From Rhodoferax sp. (lineage in GTDB: Bacteria > Pseudomonadota > Gammaproteobacteria > Burkholderiales > Burkholderiaceae_C), in assembly GCA_017880985.1 (NCBI GenBank), contig JADGRK010000021.1, forward strand, positions 1 through 14,598: 14,598 bases of DNA, given 5' to 3'. A program made the translations under genes and the position numbers. Shown here in pieces: positions 1 through 6,744 of this stretch. Under the pieces are notes generated by a model. It had not been told where the DNA came from. It made no database searches and saw only the letters and a program-made list of their open reading frames with translations. Positions within the stretch are counted from its first letter, which is position 1. Every line of letters begins with the position of its first letter.

Positions 1-164
1 GCACAAGGTTACGGAAAGTAATATGGCTTCACGCGGCCGAGGCGCCGGTGGGCACGCTCGGCCAAATAGGTGGAACTCTCTGTTCTGACCTTGCCGCCAC
101 GCCGAGGCCAACGCCCAGTACTCGCCCAATTTTCCCACCTTTAGACACGCGGCCACATGAGGCT

Positions 165-196
165 CCCCTCTTTCGCCCGGCGGGGCGAGAGAGGGG
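165..196 (-). terminator. GC-rich hairpin downstream of lactate dehydrogenase; possible terminator or REP-like element
   Basis: A near-perfect inverted repeat. Positions 165-177 pair with 184-196 (13 bp, one T-G wobble), and 178 can also pair with 183, leaving a GGCG tetraloop. It begins 30 bases past the stop codon of the minus-strand lactate dehydrogenase, which is where a transcription terminator would lie. No T-run follows on either strand, so it is not a canonical intrinsic terminator. The arms, CCCCTC..GAGGGG followed by TTGGGG, resemble dispersed REP-like hairpins seen at gene ends in many GC-rich proteobacteria. It could be a terminator, an mRNA 3'-end stabiliser, or both. Confidence 0.45.
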
Positions 197-225
197 TTGG
201 GGGAGTGAGCGGGGGAAAGAAAACT

Positions 226-1380
226 TCAAGTCGGATAAGTGCCCGGTAAAAGAATACCTTTGTCCACCGTGTTGATGTCGGTGCGGCCGCAGAATGCCAT
301 GGTCAGGTCAAGTTCCTTCTGGATGATTTCCAATGCCTTGGTGACACCGGCTTCACCCATGGCACCCAGGCCGTAGATGTAGGCGCGGCCAATGTAAGTT
401 CCGTGGGCACCCAGGGCGCGCGCTTTGAGCACGTCCTGGCCGCTTCTGATGCCGCCGTCCATGTGCACCTCAATCTCTTTGCCGACTGCTTGAACGATGG
501 CGGGCAACGCCCGGATGCTCGATTCAGCGCCGTCCAACTGGCGACCGCCATGGTTGGAGACGATCAGCGCGTCAGCGCCGGAGTGGACGGCGAGGCGGGC
601 GTCATCGGCATCCTGAATACCTTTCAGGATCAGCTTGCCGCCCCAGCGTTTCTTGATCCACTCCACATCGGCCCAGTTCAACGTCGGGTCGAACTGCTTG
701 GCGGTCCACTCCGAGAGCGAGCCCATGTTCTCCACGCCCTTGACGTGGCCCACGATGTTGCCAAAGCCACGCCGTTGGGTGCCCAGCATGCCCAGACCCC
801 AGCCTGGTTTGGTCACCATGTTGAGCAGGTTGGGCAGGGTCAGTTTGGGCGGCGCGCTCAAACCGTTTTTCAAATCCTTGTGGCGCTGACCGATGATTTG
901 CAGATCCAGCGTTAGCACCAGCGCCGAACAGTTGGCGGCGCGGGCGCGCTCGATCAAGCGCTCGATGAAGTCGCGGTCCCGAATCACGTATAGCTGAAAC
1001 CAGAACGGGTGCCGGTCGGTGCCCGCAGCCACATCTTCGAGCGAGCAGATGCTCATGGTCGAGAGTGTGAACGGCACGCCAAAAGCCTTGGCCGCGCGTG
1101 CCGCCAGAATCTCGCCGTCAGCGTGCTGCATACCGGTCAGGCCGATCGGGGCCAGCGCCACCGGCATGGCAACCGGCTGCCCGATCATGTGGCTGGCTGT
1201 ACTGCGCTGGTCGATGTTGACAGCCACCCGCTGGCGCAACTTGATGTTCTGAAAATCGCTCTCATTGGCGCGGTAGGTTGATTCGGTCCATGAGCCACAG
1301 TCGGCGTAGTCGTAAAACATGCGCGGCACGCGCTGCTTGGCCAGCAGGCGCAGGTCTTCGATGTTGGTGATGACGGGCAT
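226..1380 (-). CDS. lldD: FMN-dependent alpha-hydroxy-acid dehydrogenase, probably L-lactate dehydrogenase (quinone-linked)
   Basis: A 384-residue, full-length member of the FMN-dependent alpha-hydroxy-acid dehydrogenase family (glycolate oxidase / LldD). It would oxidise L-lactate or a related 2-hydroxy acid and pass electrons from FMN to the respiratory chain at the inner membrane. The family residues are visible: an N-terminal FYDYADCGS segment (22-30), the active-site Tyr in FQLY (131), Lys253 in ILKGI, catalytic His277 and Arg280 in SNHGGRQLDG, and the FMN-phosphate motifs DGGIRSG (308-314) and GRAY (331-334). The ATG at 1380 has a clear AAGGAG six bases upstream. The start lies 27 bp after the stop of the DUF3144-like gene on the same strand, so the two are probably co-transcribed. 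Lactate is the likeliest substrate; glycolate or mandelate cannot be excluded by eye. Confidence 0.9.
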   Translation of the reverse strand: MPVITNIEDLRLLAKQRVPRMFYDYADCGSWTESTYRANESDFQNIKLRQRVAVNIDQRSTASHMIGQPVAMPVALAPIGLTGMQHADGEILAARAAKAFGVPFTLSTMSICSLEDVAAGTDRHPFWFQLYVIRDRDFIERLIERARAANCSALVLTLDLQIIGQRHKDLKNGLSAPPKLTLPNLLNMVTKPGWGLGMLGTQRRGFGNIVGHVKGVENMGSLSEWTAKQFDPTLNWADVEWIKKRWGGKLILKGIQDADDARLAVHSGADALIVSNHGGRQLDGAESSIRALPAIVQAVGKEIEVHMDGGIRSGQDVLKARALGAHGTYIGRAYIYGLGAMGEAGVTKALEIIQKELDLTMAFCGRTDINTVDKGILLPGTYPT

Positions 1381-1407
1381 TGAGGTCTCCTTGGGTTTGC
1401 CGATAGC

Positions 1408-1671
1408 TTAACCTTGCGGCTTGACCACAGGTCCGACAACGCCCTCCAGGTTTGAGACCAGCGCCTTACGGTACTCCGAGACATAGAACTCCACGGCCTG
1501 CTCCTGATCCTGTTCAGTCCCATTGCGTGACAAAAAATTGAAGGCGTTATAGCGACCGGCGGCGAACAGGATTGCGGCGCTGGCCTCTCCGTCTTTGCCC
1601 CCCTCCGCCAATCGGTTGGCAAGATCGATGAACTGGTCAACGAGTTTGAGGAATTCTGGAGGGTAAGCCAT
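1408..1671 (-). CDS. DUF3144-like small protein
   Basis: An 87-residue cytosolic protein of unknown function. It matches the DUF3144 pattern as I know it: QFIDLAN near the N-terminus (13-19), ILFAAGRYNAF in the middle (34-44), and FYVSEYRKALVSNLE near the C-terminus (62-76). The family consists of short, mostly helical single-domain proteins of about 75-90 residues, so the length fits. There is no signal peptide or membrane segment. Upstream of the ATG is only a weak purine stretch (GAAAG). It lies immediately before the lactate dehydrogenase on the same strand, so it may be the first gene of a two-gene operon. A role in lactate metabolism is not implied by the family itself. Confidence 0.75.
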   Translation of the reverse strand: MAYPPEFLKLVDQFIDLANRLAEGGKDGEASAAILFAAGRYNAFNFLSRNGTEQDQEQAVEFYVSEYRKALVSNLEGVVGPVVKPQG

Positions 1672-1752
1672 GGCAGTCTTTCGTTTCGGTTGGGGAGTTA
1701 TTCAAACACATGTCGGTCCTACAACCCAGGCACGCGCGAAACTTCCAAGCTG

Positions 1753-1828
1753 AGTAGCTACAAGTTTCAAGCATTTTTGGCCTCTAGCCGCCGTGGGGTA
1801 TGCGCAAGCAGCTACTGAATTTATAGCG
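1753..1828. repeat. Intergenic repeat-like element with terminal inverted repeats (Comamonadaceae-type)
   Basis: The spacer between the DUF3144-like gene and the sheath gene contains AGTAGCT (1753-1759) and its exact inverse AGCTACT (1810-1816). Between and beside them are TTTTTGGCCTCTAGC (about 1774-1788), TGCGCAAGCAGCTACT (1801-1816) and TTTATAGC (about 1820-1827). From memory, this pattern (TTTTTGGCCTCTAGC, then TGCGCAAGCAGCTACT, then a short AT-rich stretch ending in AGC) is a high-copy intergenic repeat in Comamonadaceae chromosomes. Only one copy is present here, so repetition cannot be shown from this window. The remaining spacer up to 1915 holds no recognisable gene. Confidence 0.5.
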
Positions 1829-1915
1829 ATACAGCTTGCTCCTCTGCTGCTGCGCATTCTGCCACGCGTTGCATCGCTGGCGCTTCAGCCGTGGACGCAG
1901 TGGACAGCGCCGGGT

Positions 1916-3412
1916 CTAGACCCAGGCGCCCTGCAGCGCCTGCACCGGCTCGGTGATCGACTGCCAGCGCAGCAGGCGGGCGGCGTTGCGGTTGCGGTAG
2001 CTGAGCAGCGCCATGGTGCCCTGCCGGAGCATGGCCTCGCCGACCGATTCGCTGATCGTCACTTCGGCGCCGGGCTGTTGCCGCGGCTCGCCGTCTTCGC
2101 GATAGATATGGCTGGGCAGGTCGCCAATGTCCTGGCCAGCGGCGAGTTCCATCTGCCAGCCGGCTTCCATGAAGGTCTGGCCAGCCAGCAGCGCCAGCGA
2201 AAATGCCGGACTGCCCCACAGGTACGCCTCGTTTTCGCGTGCTGCCAGTTCTTCGAAGGCGAAGGCGCTGATCGGGTCGCTGTCCTTGCCATAGGGCTGG
2301 CGGGCGAGGATGCGCGGCAGGGCCAGGCCGATCCACGCTGCCACCGGGCTCTGGCGCAGCGCGGTCCAGAACGTCGCGACATCGGCAGCCAGCGGCTGCC
2401 AGGTTTTTGGATTCACCAGTTGCTCGACGCTGGCGCAGCCCAGCAGCGAAGTATGTGCTGCTGCCAGCAGCGGTGCGCCGGCCCGCCCGGCCATCGCGCC
2501 GAGCCTGGCGAGCAGTTGCAGTTCGCCGATGTCGGCGCCGATGGCGAGATCGCTGACCAGCAGCGACCAGCGCTTGCCGTCGGGCGGTTCGGTCTGTGGC
2601 CCGCACAGGTGGTGATGCAGTGTTGATTGCGACAGGTCGGCGGCGTGAGCCTGGATGTCCTGTGCCAGTTCGTCGCGAGTGCTATCGGGCAGCAGCAGTT
2701 GTATGCCTTCGCCGAGTTCGAGTTCGCGCACCAGGCGCTCGACGCCGCGCCAGTTGGCTTCCAGCGCCTGGAAGGCCGGGTGATGCAGCAGGCGGCGCAT
2801 CTCGACGGCAATCGACGCGTCGACTGCGGCAATCAGTTGCGTCTGCTGGTTGGCGATATCGGGCACCAGATGCGGTGCGACGATGCCACGCAGCCAGCCC
2901 TCGAGGTTCAGGCCGGGCTCGATGCTGGCAGCAGCGGGTGCGGCAGCCGGTTTGCGACCGAGCAGGCGTTCGATGTCGTGCGCCTCCGCAGCATCGGCCG
3001 GCTTGGCCGGCACACTGGGGGCTGCGGGCAAGGCGCCAAGCGTTGCCGCCGCGCGGTGAAACTGCGCTGGGTCGGCCAGTTCGGTACGCAACTGGCGCAG
3101 CGCGGCGAACGGCGCCAGGCGCGCAAACAGCCGGTCGGGGTGAAAGTCGTCGAGGGATTGAAACTCGATGGTCAGCGATGTGTCGTCCAGCGTGAGTTCC
3201 AGCTGCGGCGCGAGGCGCTTGAACACGGCGTCGAAGTTGTCGATGTCGATGCGCAGCGGCTTGCGTTGGGCCAGTGGCAGCGACGCATGGGCTGATGCGC
3301 TGTGGCCCAGATCGGCGAGCACCAGGATGCGAAACGGATCCTCTTCGTCCACCCGGCGCGCGGCGTGCGGTTTGCGGGCGGTGAAACTGAACTGCATGGG
3401 TAGCATTGCCAT
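1916..3412 (-). CDS. TssB-TssC fused, type VI secretion contractile-sheath-like protein (orphan)
   Basis: A 498-residue protein combining both T6SS sheath subunits. Residues about 26-115 look like TssB (PFRILVLADLG, then RIDIDNFDAV, then an EFQSLDDFHPD segment). A Pro/Ala-rich linker spans about 128-165. Residues about 170-490 look like TssC: LEANWRGVERLVRE (218-230), APLLAAAHTSLLG (313-325), WIGLALPRILARQPYGK (360-376), FAFEE, YLWGSPAFSLALLAG (397-411), and a terminal region with TISESVGEAMLRQG. The start is the ATG at 3412, with AGGAG six bases upstream; an in-frame ATG at 3484 would add 24 unsupported residues. No other T6SS gene (TssK, TssF, Hcp, ClpV) lies in the window. TssB and TssC are normally separate proteins, and fused versions belong to atypical T6SS-like loci. 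Its base composition looks richer in G/C than that of its neighbours, which may indicate transfer. Confidence 0.8.
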   Translation of the reverse strand: MAMLPMQFSFTARKPHAARRVDEEDPFRILVLADLGHSASAHASLPLAQRKPLRIDIDNFDAVFKRLAPQLELTLDDTSLTIEFQSLDDFHPDRLFARLAPFAALRQLRTELADPAQFHRAAATLGALPAAPSVPAKPADAAEAHDIERLLGRKPAAAPAAASIEPGLNLEGWLRGIVAPHLVPDIANQQTQLIAAVDASIAVEMRRLLHHPAFQALEANWRGVERLVRELELGEGIQLLLPDSTRDELAQDIQAHAADLSQSTLHHHLCGPQTEPPDGKRWSLLVSDLAIGADIGELQLLARLGAMAGRAGAPLLAAAHTSLLGCASVEQLVNPKTWQPLAADVATFWTALRQSPVAAWIGLALPRILARQPYGKDSDPISAFAFEELAARENEAYLWGSPAFSLALLAGQTFMEAGWQMELAAGQDIGDLPSHIYREDGEPRQQPGAEVTISESVGEAMLRQGTMALLSYRNRNAARLLRWQSITEPVQALQGAWV

Positions 3413-3491
3413 TGCTGTCTCCTGCGTGGATACGGACAGGAAATTCAACCGCATCACGCCAAGTATCGTACCTTGGTTGGCCACAAATACC

Positions 3492-3504
3492 CCCGCTTTG
3501 CGGG
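3492..3504 (-). terminator. Short GC hairpin after the aminotransferase gene
   Basis: CCCGC (3492-3496), a TTT loop and GCGGG (3500-3504) form a 5-bp GC stem about 55 bases past the aminotransferase stop. Read on the minus strand it is followed by GGTATTTGT, a poor T-tract. It may weakly terminate the aminotransferase transcript before the sheath gene. It is too short to be certain. Confidence 0.3.
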
Positions 3505-3558
3505 CGGTGATGCGGAGTGTGGCAGATTTGGGTTTTGTCGAAATCAGTGCACCGGTGG

Positions 3559-4719
3559 CTACAGCGTCTGCAATCTCTGTAGTGCGGCGTTCAGGGTCTC
3601 ATCTTTTTTTGCAAAGCAGAAGCGCACCACGCCTTGATCAAAATCGTTGCCGTAAAAGGCCGCCAGTGGAATGGCGGCGACGCCGATTTCAGCGGTGAGC
3701 CACTTGCAAAAATCAGCCTCACCCAAGTCGCTCACGGCAGAGATGTCCACGCATTGGAAGTAGGTGCCTTCGCCGGGCAGCAATTTGAAGCGGGTGCGTT
3801 TGAGCCCTGCGCGGAACAAATCACGTTTGCGCTGGTAAAACGCAGGCAACTCAAGATACGGTGTCGGGTCGGCCATGTAAGATGCCAGGCCGTATTGCAC
3901 CGGGGTATTGACCGTGAATACATTGAACTGGTGCACCTTGCGAAACTCGCTGGTCAAGGCGCTGGGCGCTGCCACGTAGCCCACTTTCCAGCCGGTCACG
4001 TGGTAGGTCTTGCCAAAGCTGGAGACGATAAAGGCACGCGCCGCCAGGCCGGGAAAGCGCGCTGCACTTTGGTGTTGCTGGCTGTCAAACACCATGTGTT
4101 CATAGACCTCGTCACTGATCAGCAGCACGTTGGTGGGCGCCAGAATTTCCTGCAAGCGCAGCATGTCGTTCTCGGTCCACACCGTGCCACTCGGATTGTG
4201 CGGTGAATTGATGATGATAGCCCGGGTCCTGTGGGTGAGGGCTGCCGCAATTTTGTCAAAATCAGGGCGGAAGGTGCCGGGCGTCAAAGGCACGCGCACG
4301 GCCACGCCGCCTGCGAGTTCAATGTTGGGCACATAGCTGTCGTAGCAGGGGTCGAGCACGATCACTTCGTCGCCTGCGTGAACCACCGCCAGTATTGCCG
4401 TGATGATCGCTTGGGTGGCCCCCGCAGTGATGGTAATTTCGCTTGCAGCGCTGTATTGACGGGCGTGAAGCGCTAGTATTTTATTAGCAATCGCGTCACG
4501 CAATGGTGCCACGCCGATCATCGGCGGGTACTGATTCAGGCCCTGCTTCATGGCCTCGCTCACGGCTTCAATCAGCTTGGGGTCGCAGTTGAAATCGGGG
4601 AAGCCCTGGCCCAGGTTGACGGCACTTTTCTCCGCCGCCAGTGCCGACATGACGGTGAAGATGGTGGTGCCGACGTTGGGTAGTTTGCTTGTTAGGGTCG
4701 GTGTGATGAAGCTGTTCAT
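3559..4719 (-). CDS. Class I/II PLP-dependent aminotransferase (methionine aminotransferase, YbdL-like)
   Basis: A 386-residue cytosolic fold-type I aminotransferase that transfers an amino group from an amino acid (methionine, aromatic or aspartate-like) to a 2-oxo acid using pyridoxal phosphate. Visible motifs are LGQGFPDF (36-43), the PLP-phosphate loop AGATQA (99-104), NSPHNPSG with Asn175, DEVYE with Asp203 and Tyr206, the Schiff-base lysine Lys237 in SSFGKTYHVTGWKVGY, and the carboxylate-binding Arg366 in VVRFCFAK. The LGQGFPDF and GKTYHVTGWK patterns fit the YbdL/kynurenine-aminotransferase-like branch better than AspC. The length is normal. The ATG at 4719 has no convincing ribosome binding site. 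It is divergent from the YeiH-type exporter across a 250-bp spacer. Exact substrate is uncertain. Confidence 0.88.
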   Translation of the reverse strand: MNSFITPTLTSKLPNVGTTIFTVMSALAAEKSAVNLGQGFPDFNCDPKLIEAVSEAMKQGLNQYPPMIGVAPLRDAIANKILALHARQYSAASEITITAGATQAIITAILAVVHAGDEVIVLDPCYDSYVPNIELAGGVAVRVPLTPGTFRPDFDKIAAALTHRTRAIIINSPHNPSGTVWTENDMLRLQEILAPTNVLLISDEVYEHMVFDSQQHQSAARFPGLAARAFIVSSFGKTYHVTGWKVGYVAAPSALTSEFRKVHQFNVFTVNTPVQYGLASYMADPTPYLELPAFYQRKRDLFRAGLKRTRFKLLPGEGTYFQCVDISAVSDLGEADFCKWLTAEIGVAAIPLAAFYGNDFDQGVVRFCFAKKDETLNAALQRLQTL

Positions 4720-4771
4720 AGGTGGATATAAAAGGGTGACGCCAGAGTTCCGCTCCGCTTCGGGCTATCCC

Positions 4772-4783
4772 GCAAAATTTTGC
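4772..4783. promoter_or_regulatory. 12-bp perfect palindrome in the divergent spacer
   Basis: GCAAAATTTTGC reads the same on both strands and is followed immediately by CAATTG (4783-4788), a second small palindrome. It lies about 55 bp upstream of the aminotransferase start and about 190 bp before the exporter start, where an operator for either gene could sit. No matching regulator gene is in the window. An AT-rich palindrome of this size can arise by chance. Confidence 0.25.
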
Positions 4784-4848
4784 AATTGTTCCAACTTGGC
4801 AAACTTCCTGAGCCCGAATTTGCCTGTAGATTTTACTGACGAAGAGAG

Positions 4849-4877
4849 TGGACTTTCCTGTGAGTTCTGCTTAGTAT
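4849..4877 (+). promoter_or_regulatory. Candidate sigma-70 type promoter for the yeiH-like unit
   Basis: TGGACT (4849-4854) and TAGTAT (4872-4877) are separated by 17 bases. Each matches the -35 or -10 consensus at four of six positions. They lie about 95 bp upstream of the exporter start within the 250-bp divergent spacer. This is the best match I found by eye, but it is a weak one. Confidence 0.25.
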
Positions 4878-4973
4878 CGCGACTGCGACCGGCTTTTCAA
4901 GGGATTTGCATCCCGTATGCGGCGGCGCAACGAGAGAAAACAGAGAATCATCAACAACAAATGAGGAGACATG

Positions 4974-6119
4974 ATGAACGACAACTCACCCGGCTTTATT
5001 CGTCAATTGCCCAGTGCCCTGCCGGGCCTGGCGCTGATTATCGCCACCCTGGTTGTGATCCGTTTGTGGATCGAACCCTGGATGGCCCAAACCGTCCTCT
5101 TTGGCATCAAGGGCTGGTTCGTTCAGGTCTTGCATCTGAACTATATTCTGCTCGGCATCATTTGTGGTCTGCTTTACCGCAACGTCCTGTTTGGCGGCAA
5201 GATACCCGATGTGCTGGTCAATGGCTTTCGCCTCTCGCGTCTGATGATCAAGACCGGGATCATTATGCTGGGCTCGCTCTATACCATCCAGGCCATTGTC
5301 AAACTCGGATCCATGGCGATTTTCCTGATTGGCGGCTTCGTCATCATGACCGTCATCATGGTCCTGTGGCTGGGCAAGGTGTTCAAACTGGATCGCTCGA
5401 TGACCGGCGTGATGGCCAATGCCCTCAGTATCTGCGGCGTGTCAGCGGCGGTCGCAACGGCGCCAGCGGTTGAGGCCAAGGCCTCCCACGTTGCCTACGC
5501 CATTGCTACCATTCTGGGTTTCGGCGTTCTGACCATGTTCATCAGCCCGTTCATCGGTCATGCGCTCGGATTCAACGATTTGCAGTACGGTGCCTGGATC
5601 GGCACTGGCATTCTCAACTCGGGTCAGGTACTGGCGGCGGCACTGGCCTTTAACCCCAGTATCGCACCAGGCACGGCGGTATCGGTCGCAGAAATCTGGA
5701 ACATCATGCGGGTCATCTCCATCCCGTTCGCGGTATTTGCCGTCACGGTCTGGTACTGGTCAGGCAAGCAAGATGCCGGCGAGGGTAAGCGCAAAGGACT
5801 GGGCACGCTGCTGGTCGAAAAATTTCCGGTGTTCGTCCTCGGCTTTATTGCCATGGTGATATTGACCAGTCTGGGCGTCTTCGGTGATGTCGGCCTCAAG
5901 GACGGACCGCCAGCCTCTGCAATCATCAAGATGCTGCGCGTTTGGATGACCTGGATCTTCGGTTTCGGCCTGGTTGGCCTGGGCGGTTATATCGACTTCA
6001 AGGAAATCGCGCAGGCCGGTGGCGCACCCCTGAAGCTCGGTCTTATCGTTGGTACGACGAAATACGTCCTGGCTTTGCTGGTGGTGATCCTGTTCCGGGA
6101 TTATCTGGTAGCGATCTGA
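4974..6119 (+). CDS. YeiH/UPF0324 family putative sulfate exporter
   Basis: A 381-residue inner-membrane protein with about ten hydrophobic segments. It belongs to the YeiH family (UPF0324, Cons_hypoth698), annotated as putative sulfate exporters largely on indirect evidence. Family signatures, counted from the upstream in-frame ATG at 4971, are NYILLGIICGLLYRN (57-71), the conserved core NALSICGVSAAVATAPAV (150-167), GTGILNSGQVLAAALAF (211-227) and a C-terminal IDFKEIAQAGG followed by a last helix. Two adjacent ATGs occur. GAGGAG (4963-4968) is two bases from the ATG at 4971 and five from the one at 4974, so the second is the better start. The next gene, a small membrane protein with its own AAGGAGA, follows after 16 bp, so they form one operon. 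The transported substrate remains unproven; a related oxyanion is possible. Confidence 0.85.
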   Translation: MNDNSPGFIRQLPSALPGLALIIATLVVIRLWIEPWMAQTVLFGIKGWFVQVLHLNYILLGIICGLLYRNVLFGGKIPDVLVNGFRLSRLMIKTGIIMLGSLYTIQAIVKLGSMAIFLIGGFVIMTVIMVLWLGKVFKLDRSMTGVMANALSICGVSAAVATAPAVEAKASHVAYAIATILGFGVLTMFISPFIGHALGFNDLQYGAWIGTGILNSGQVLAAALAFNPSIAPGTAVSVAEIWNIMRVISIPFAVFAVTVWYWSGKQDAGEGKRKGLGTLLVEKFPVFVLGFIAMVILTSLGVFGDVGLKDGPPASAIIKMLRVWMTWIFGFGLVGLGGYIDFKEIAQAGGAPLKLGLIVGTTKYVLALLVVILFRDYLVAI

Positions 6120-6135
6120 CACAAAGGAGAACAAC

Positions 6136-6282
6136 ATGACTAAAACCGAAACCGCAAGTGCAACACCCGCCACCGATGACAAAGGCAAGATGACCCTGTT
6201 CAAGGACGACCGTGCCGAAGATATCGGCGCCATTATTCTGACCATTCTGGTGGTCGCATTCATCGTGTTCTGGACCCGCTAG
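6136..6282 (+). CDS. 48-residue single-helix membrane protein
   Basis: A short gene with strong translation signals: AAGGAGA (6124-6130) lies five bases upstream of the ATG, and it is set tightly between the exporter and the stress-protein genes. The first 29 residues are polar and charged (start MTKTETASATPATDDKGK, then FKDDRAEDIG). Residues about 30-46 form one hydrophobic helix (IGAIILTILVVAFIVFW), ending in TR. There is no signal-peptide cleavage motif; a cytosolic N-terminus and a single membrane anchor are likely. I do not recognise a named family. Its position suggests a small accessory subunit or stabiliser of the exporter, comparable in concept to small membrane proteins that accompany transporters. 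That role is inference. Confidence 0.75.
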   Translation: MTKTETASATPATDDKGKMTLFKDDRAEDIGAIILTILVVAFIVFWTR

Positions 6283-6283
6283 G

Positions 6284-6733
6284 GTGCTGGAGCGCATCAC
6301 CGTGGCCGTGGACGGTTCGCCAGCCAGCGAATTGTCTCTGGGCCACGCGATTCATCATGCCCGTCAGAACAATGCCGTTCTGACGGGCATTTTCATCATC
6401 GACGGACAGTGGGCCGACTTCATTGGCAATGACTGGCAGTCATCCAAGGGCGCACGCCAGGGCTTTCTGGATTACATCCTGAAAGAACAGGAAGCCCAGG
6501 CGCAACTGGCGCAAACCCAGTTTCAGCAAGCCGTGGGGGATTGGTCTCAAGCGGTATTTGAAGTGCTGGCGGGAGACCCGATTCGTATGCTGGTGGAACG
6601 GGCGACCCCTGACAGAACCGATCTGCTGATCACCAGCCGGCGGGTGTTTCAAGTCAGTGGGCGCCCCATTCTCAAGACCCTGGCCAGCCAACTGGCACAG
6701 CGGGCAAGCTGTCCCTTATTGCTGTTGCCGTAA
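6284..6733 (+). CDS. Universal stress protein (UspA family), non-canonical nucleotide motif
   Basis: A 149-residue single-domain UspA-fold protein. The N-terminus, starting ERITVAVDGSPASELSLGHA, matches the first strand and helix of the family, EVLAGDP follows the central strand, and the C-terminus ends CPLLLLP, as usual for UspA. The canonical ATP-loop pattern G-x2-G-x9-G-S/T is not recognisable in the segment TSRRVFQVSGRPILKTLASQ (117-136), so it may be a non-ATP-binding type. It starts at GTG one base after the TAG of the 48-aa gene (TAGGGTG) and has no ribosome binding site of its own, which points to termination-reinitiation coupling. Usp proteins next to transporters often regulate them; here the likely partner is the YeiH-type exporter. 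It converges on the SulP gene with an 11-bp gap and no evident terminator. Confidence 0.8.
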   Translation: MLERITVAVDGSPASELSLGHAIHHARQNNAVLTGIFIIDGQWADFIGNDWQSSKGARQGFLDYILKEQEAQAQLAQTQFQQAVGDWSQAVFEVLAGDPIRMLVERATPDRTDLLITSRRVFQVSGRPILKTLASQLAQRASCPLLLLP

Positions 6734-6744
6734 CAACCCATATT

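Noticed and set aside
29..229. Minus-strand open frame after lldD
   Set aside because: It is Arg/Gly/Pro-rich low-complexity sequence read through the hairpin at 165-196, with no ribosome binding site. I see no gene in 1-225.
1793..2626. Long plus-strand open frame antisense to the sheath gene
   Set aside because: Antisense shadow in GC-rich DNA; the minus-strand product has clear TssB/TssC motifs.
3413..3484. N-terminal extension of the sheath gene from an in-frame ATG at 3484
   Set aside because: The added 24 residues do not resemble TssB, and the well-placed AGGAG is upstream of the ATG at 3412.
4550..5473. Long plus-strand open frame across the aminotransferase 5' end and the exporter gene
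   Set aside because: It overlaps two well-supported genes in other frames and its product resembles no protein; it is a GC-rich shadow frame.
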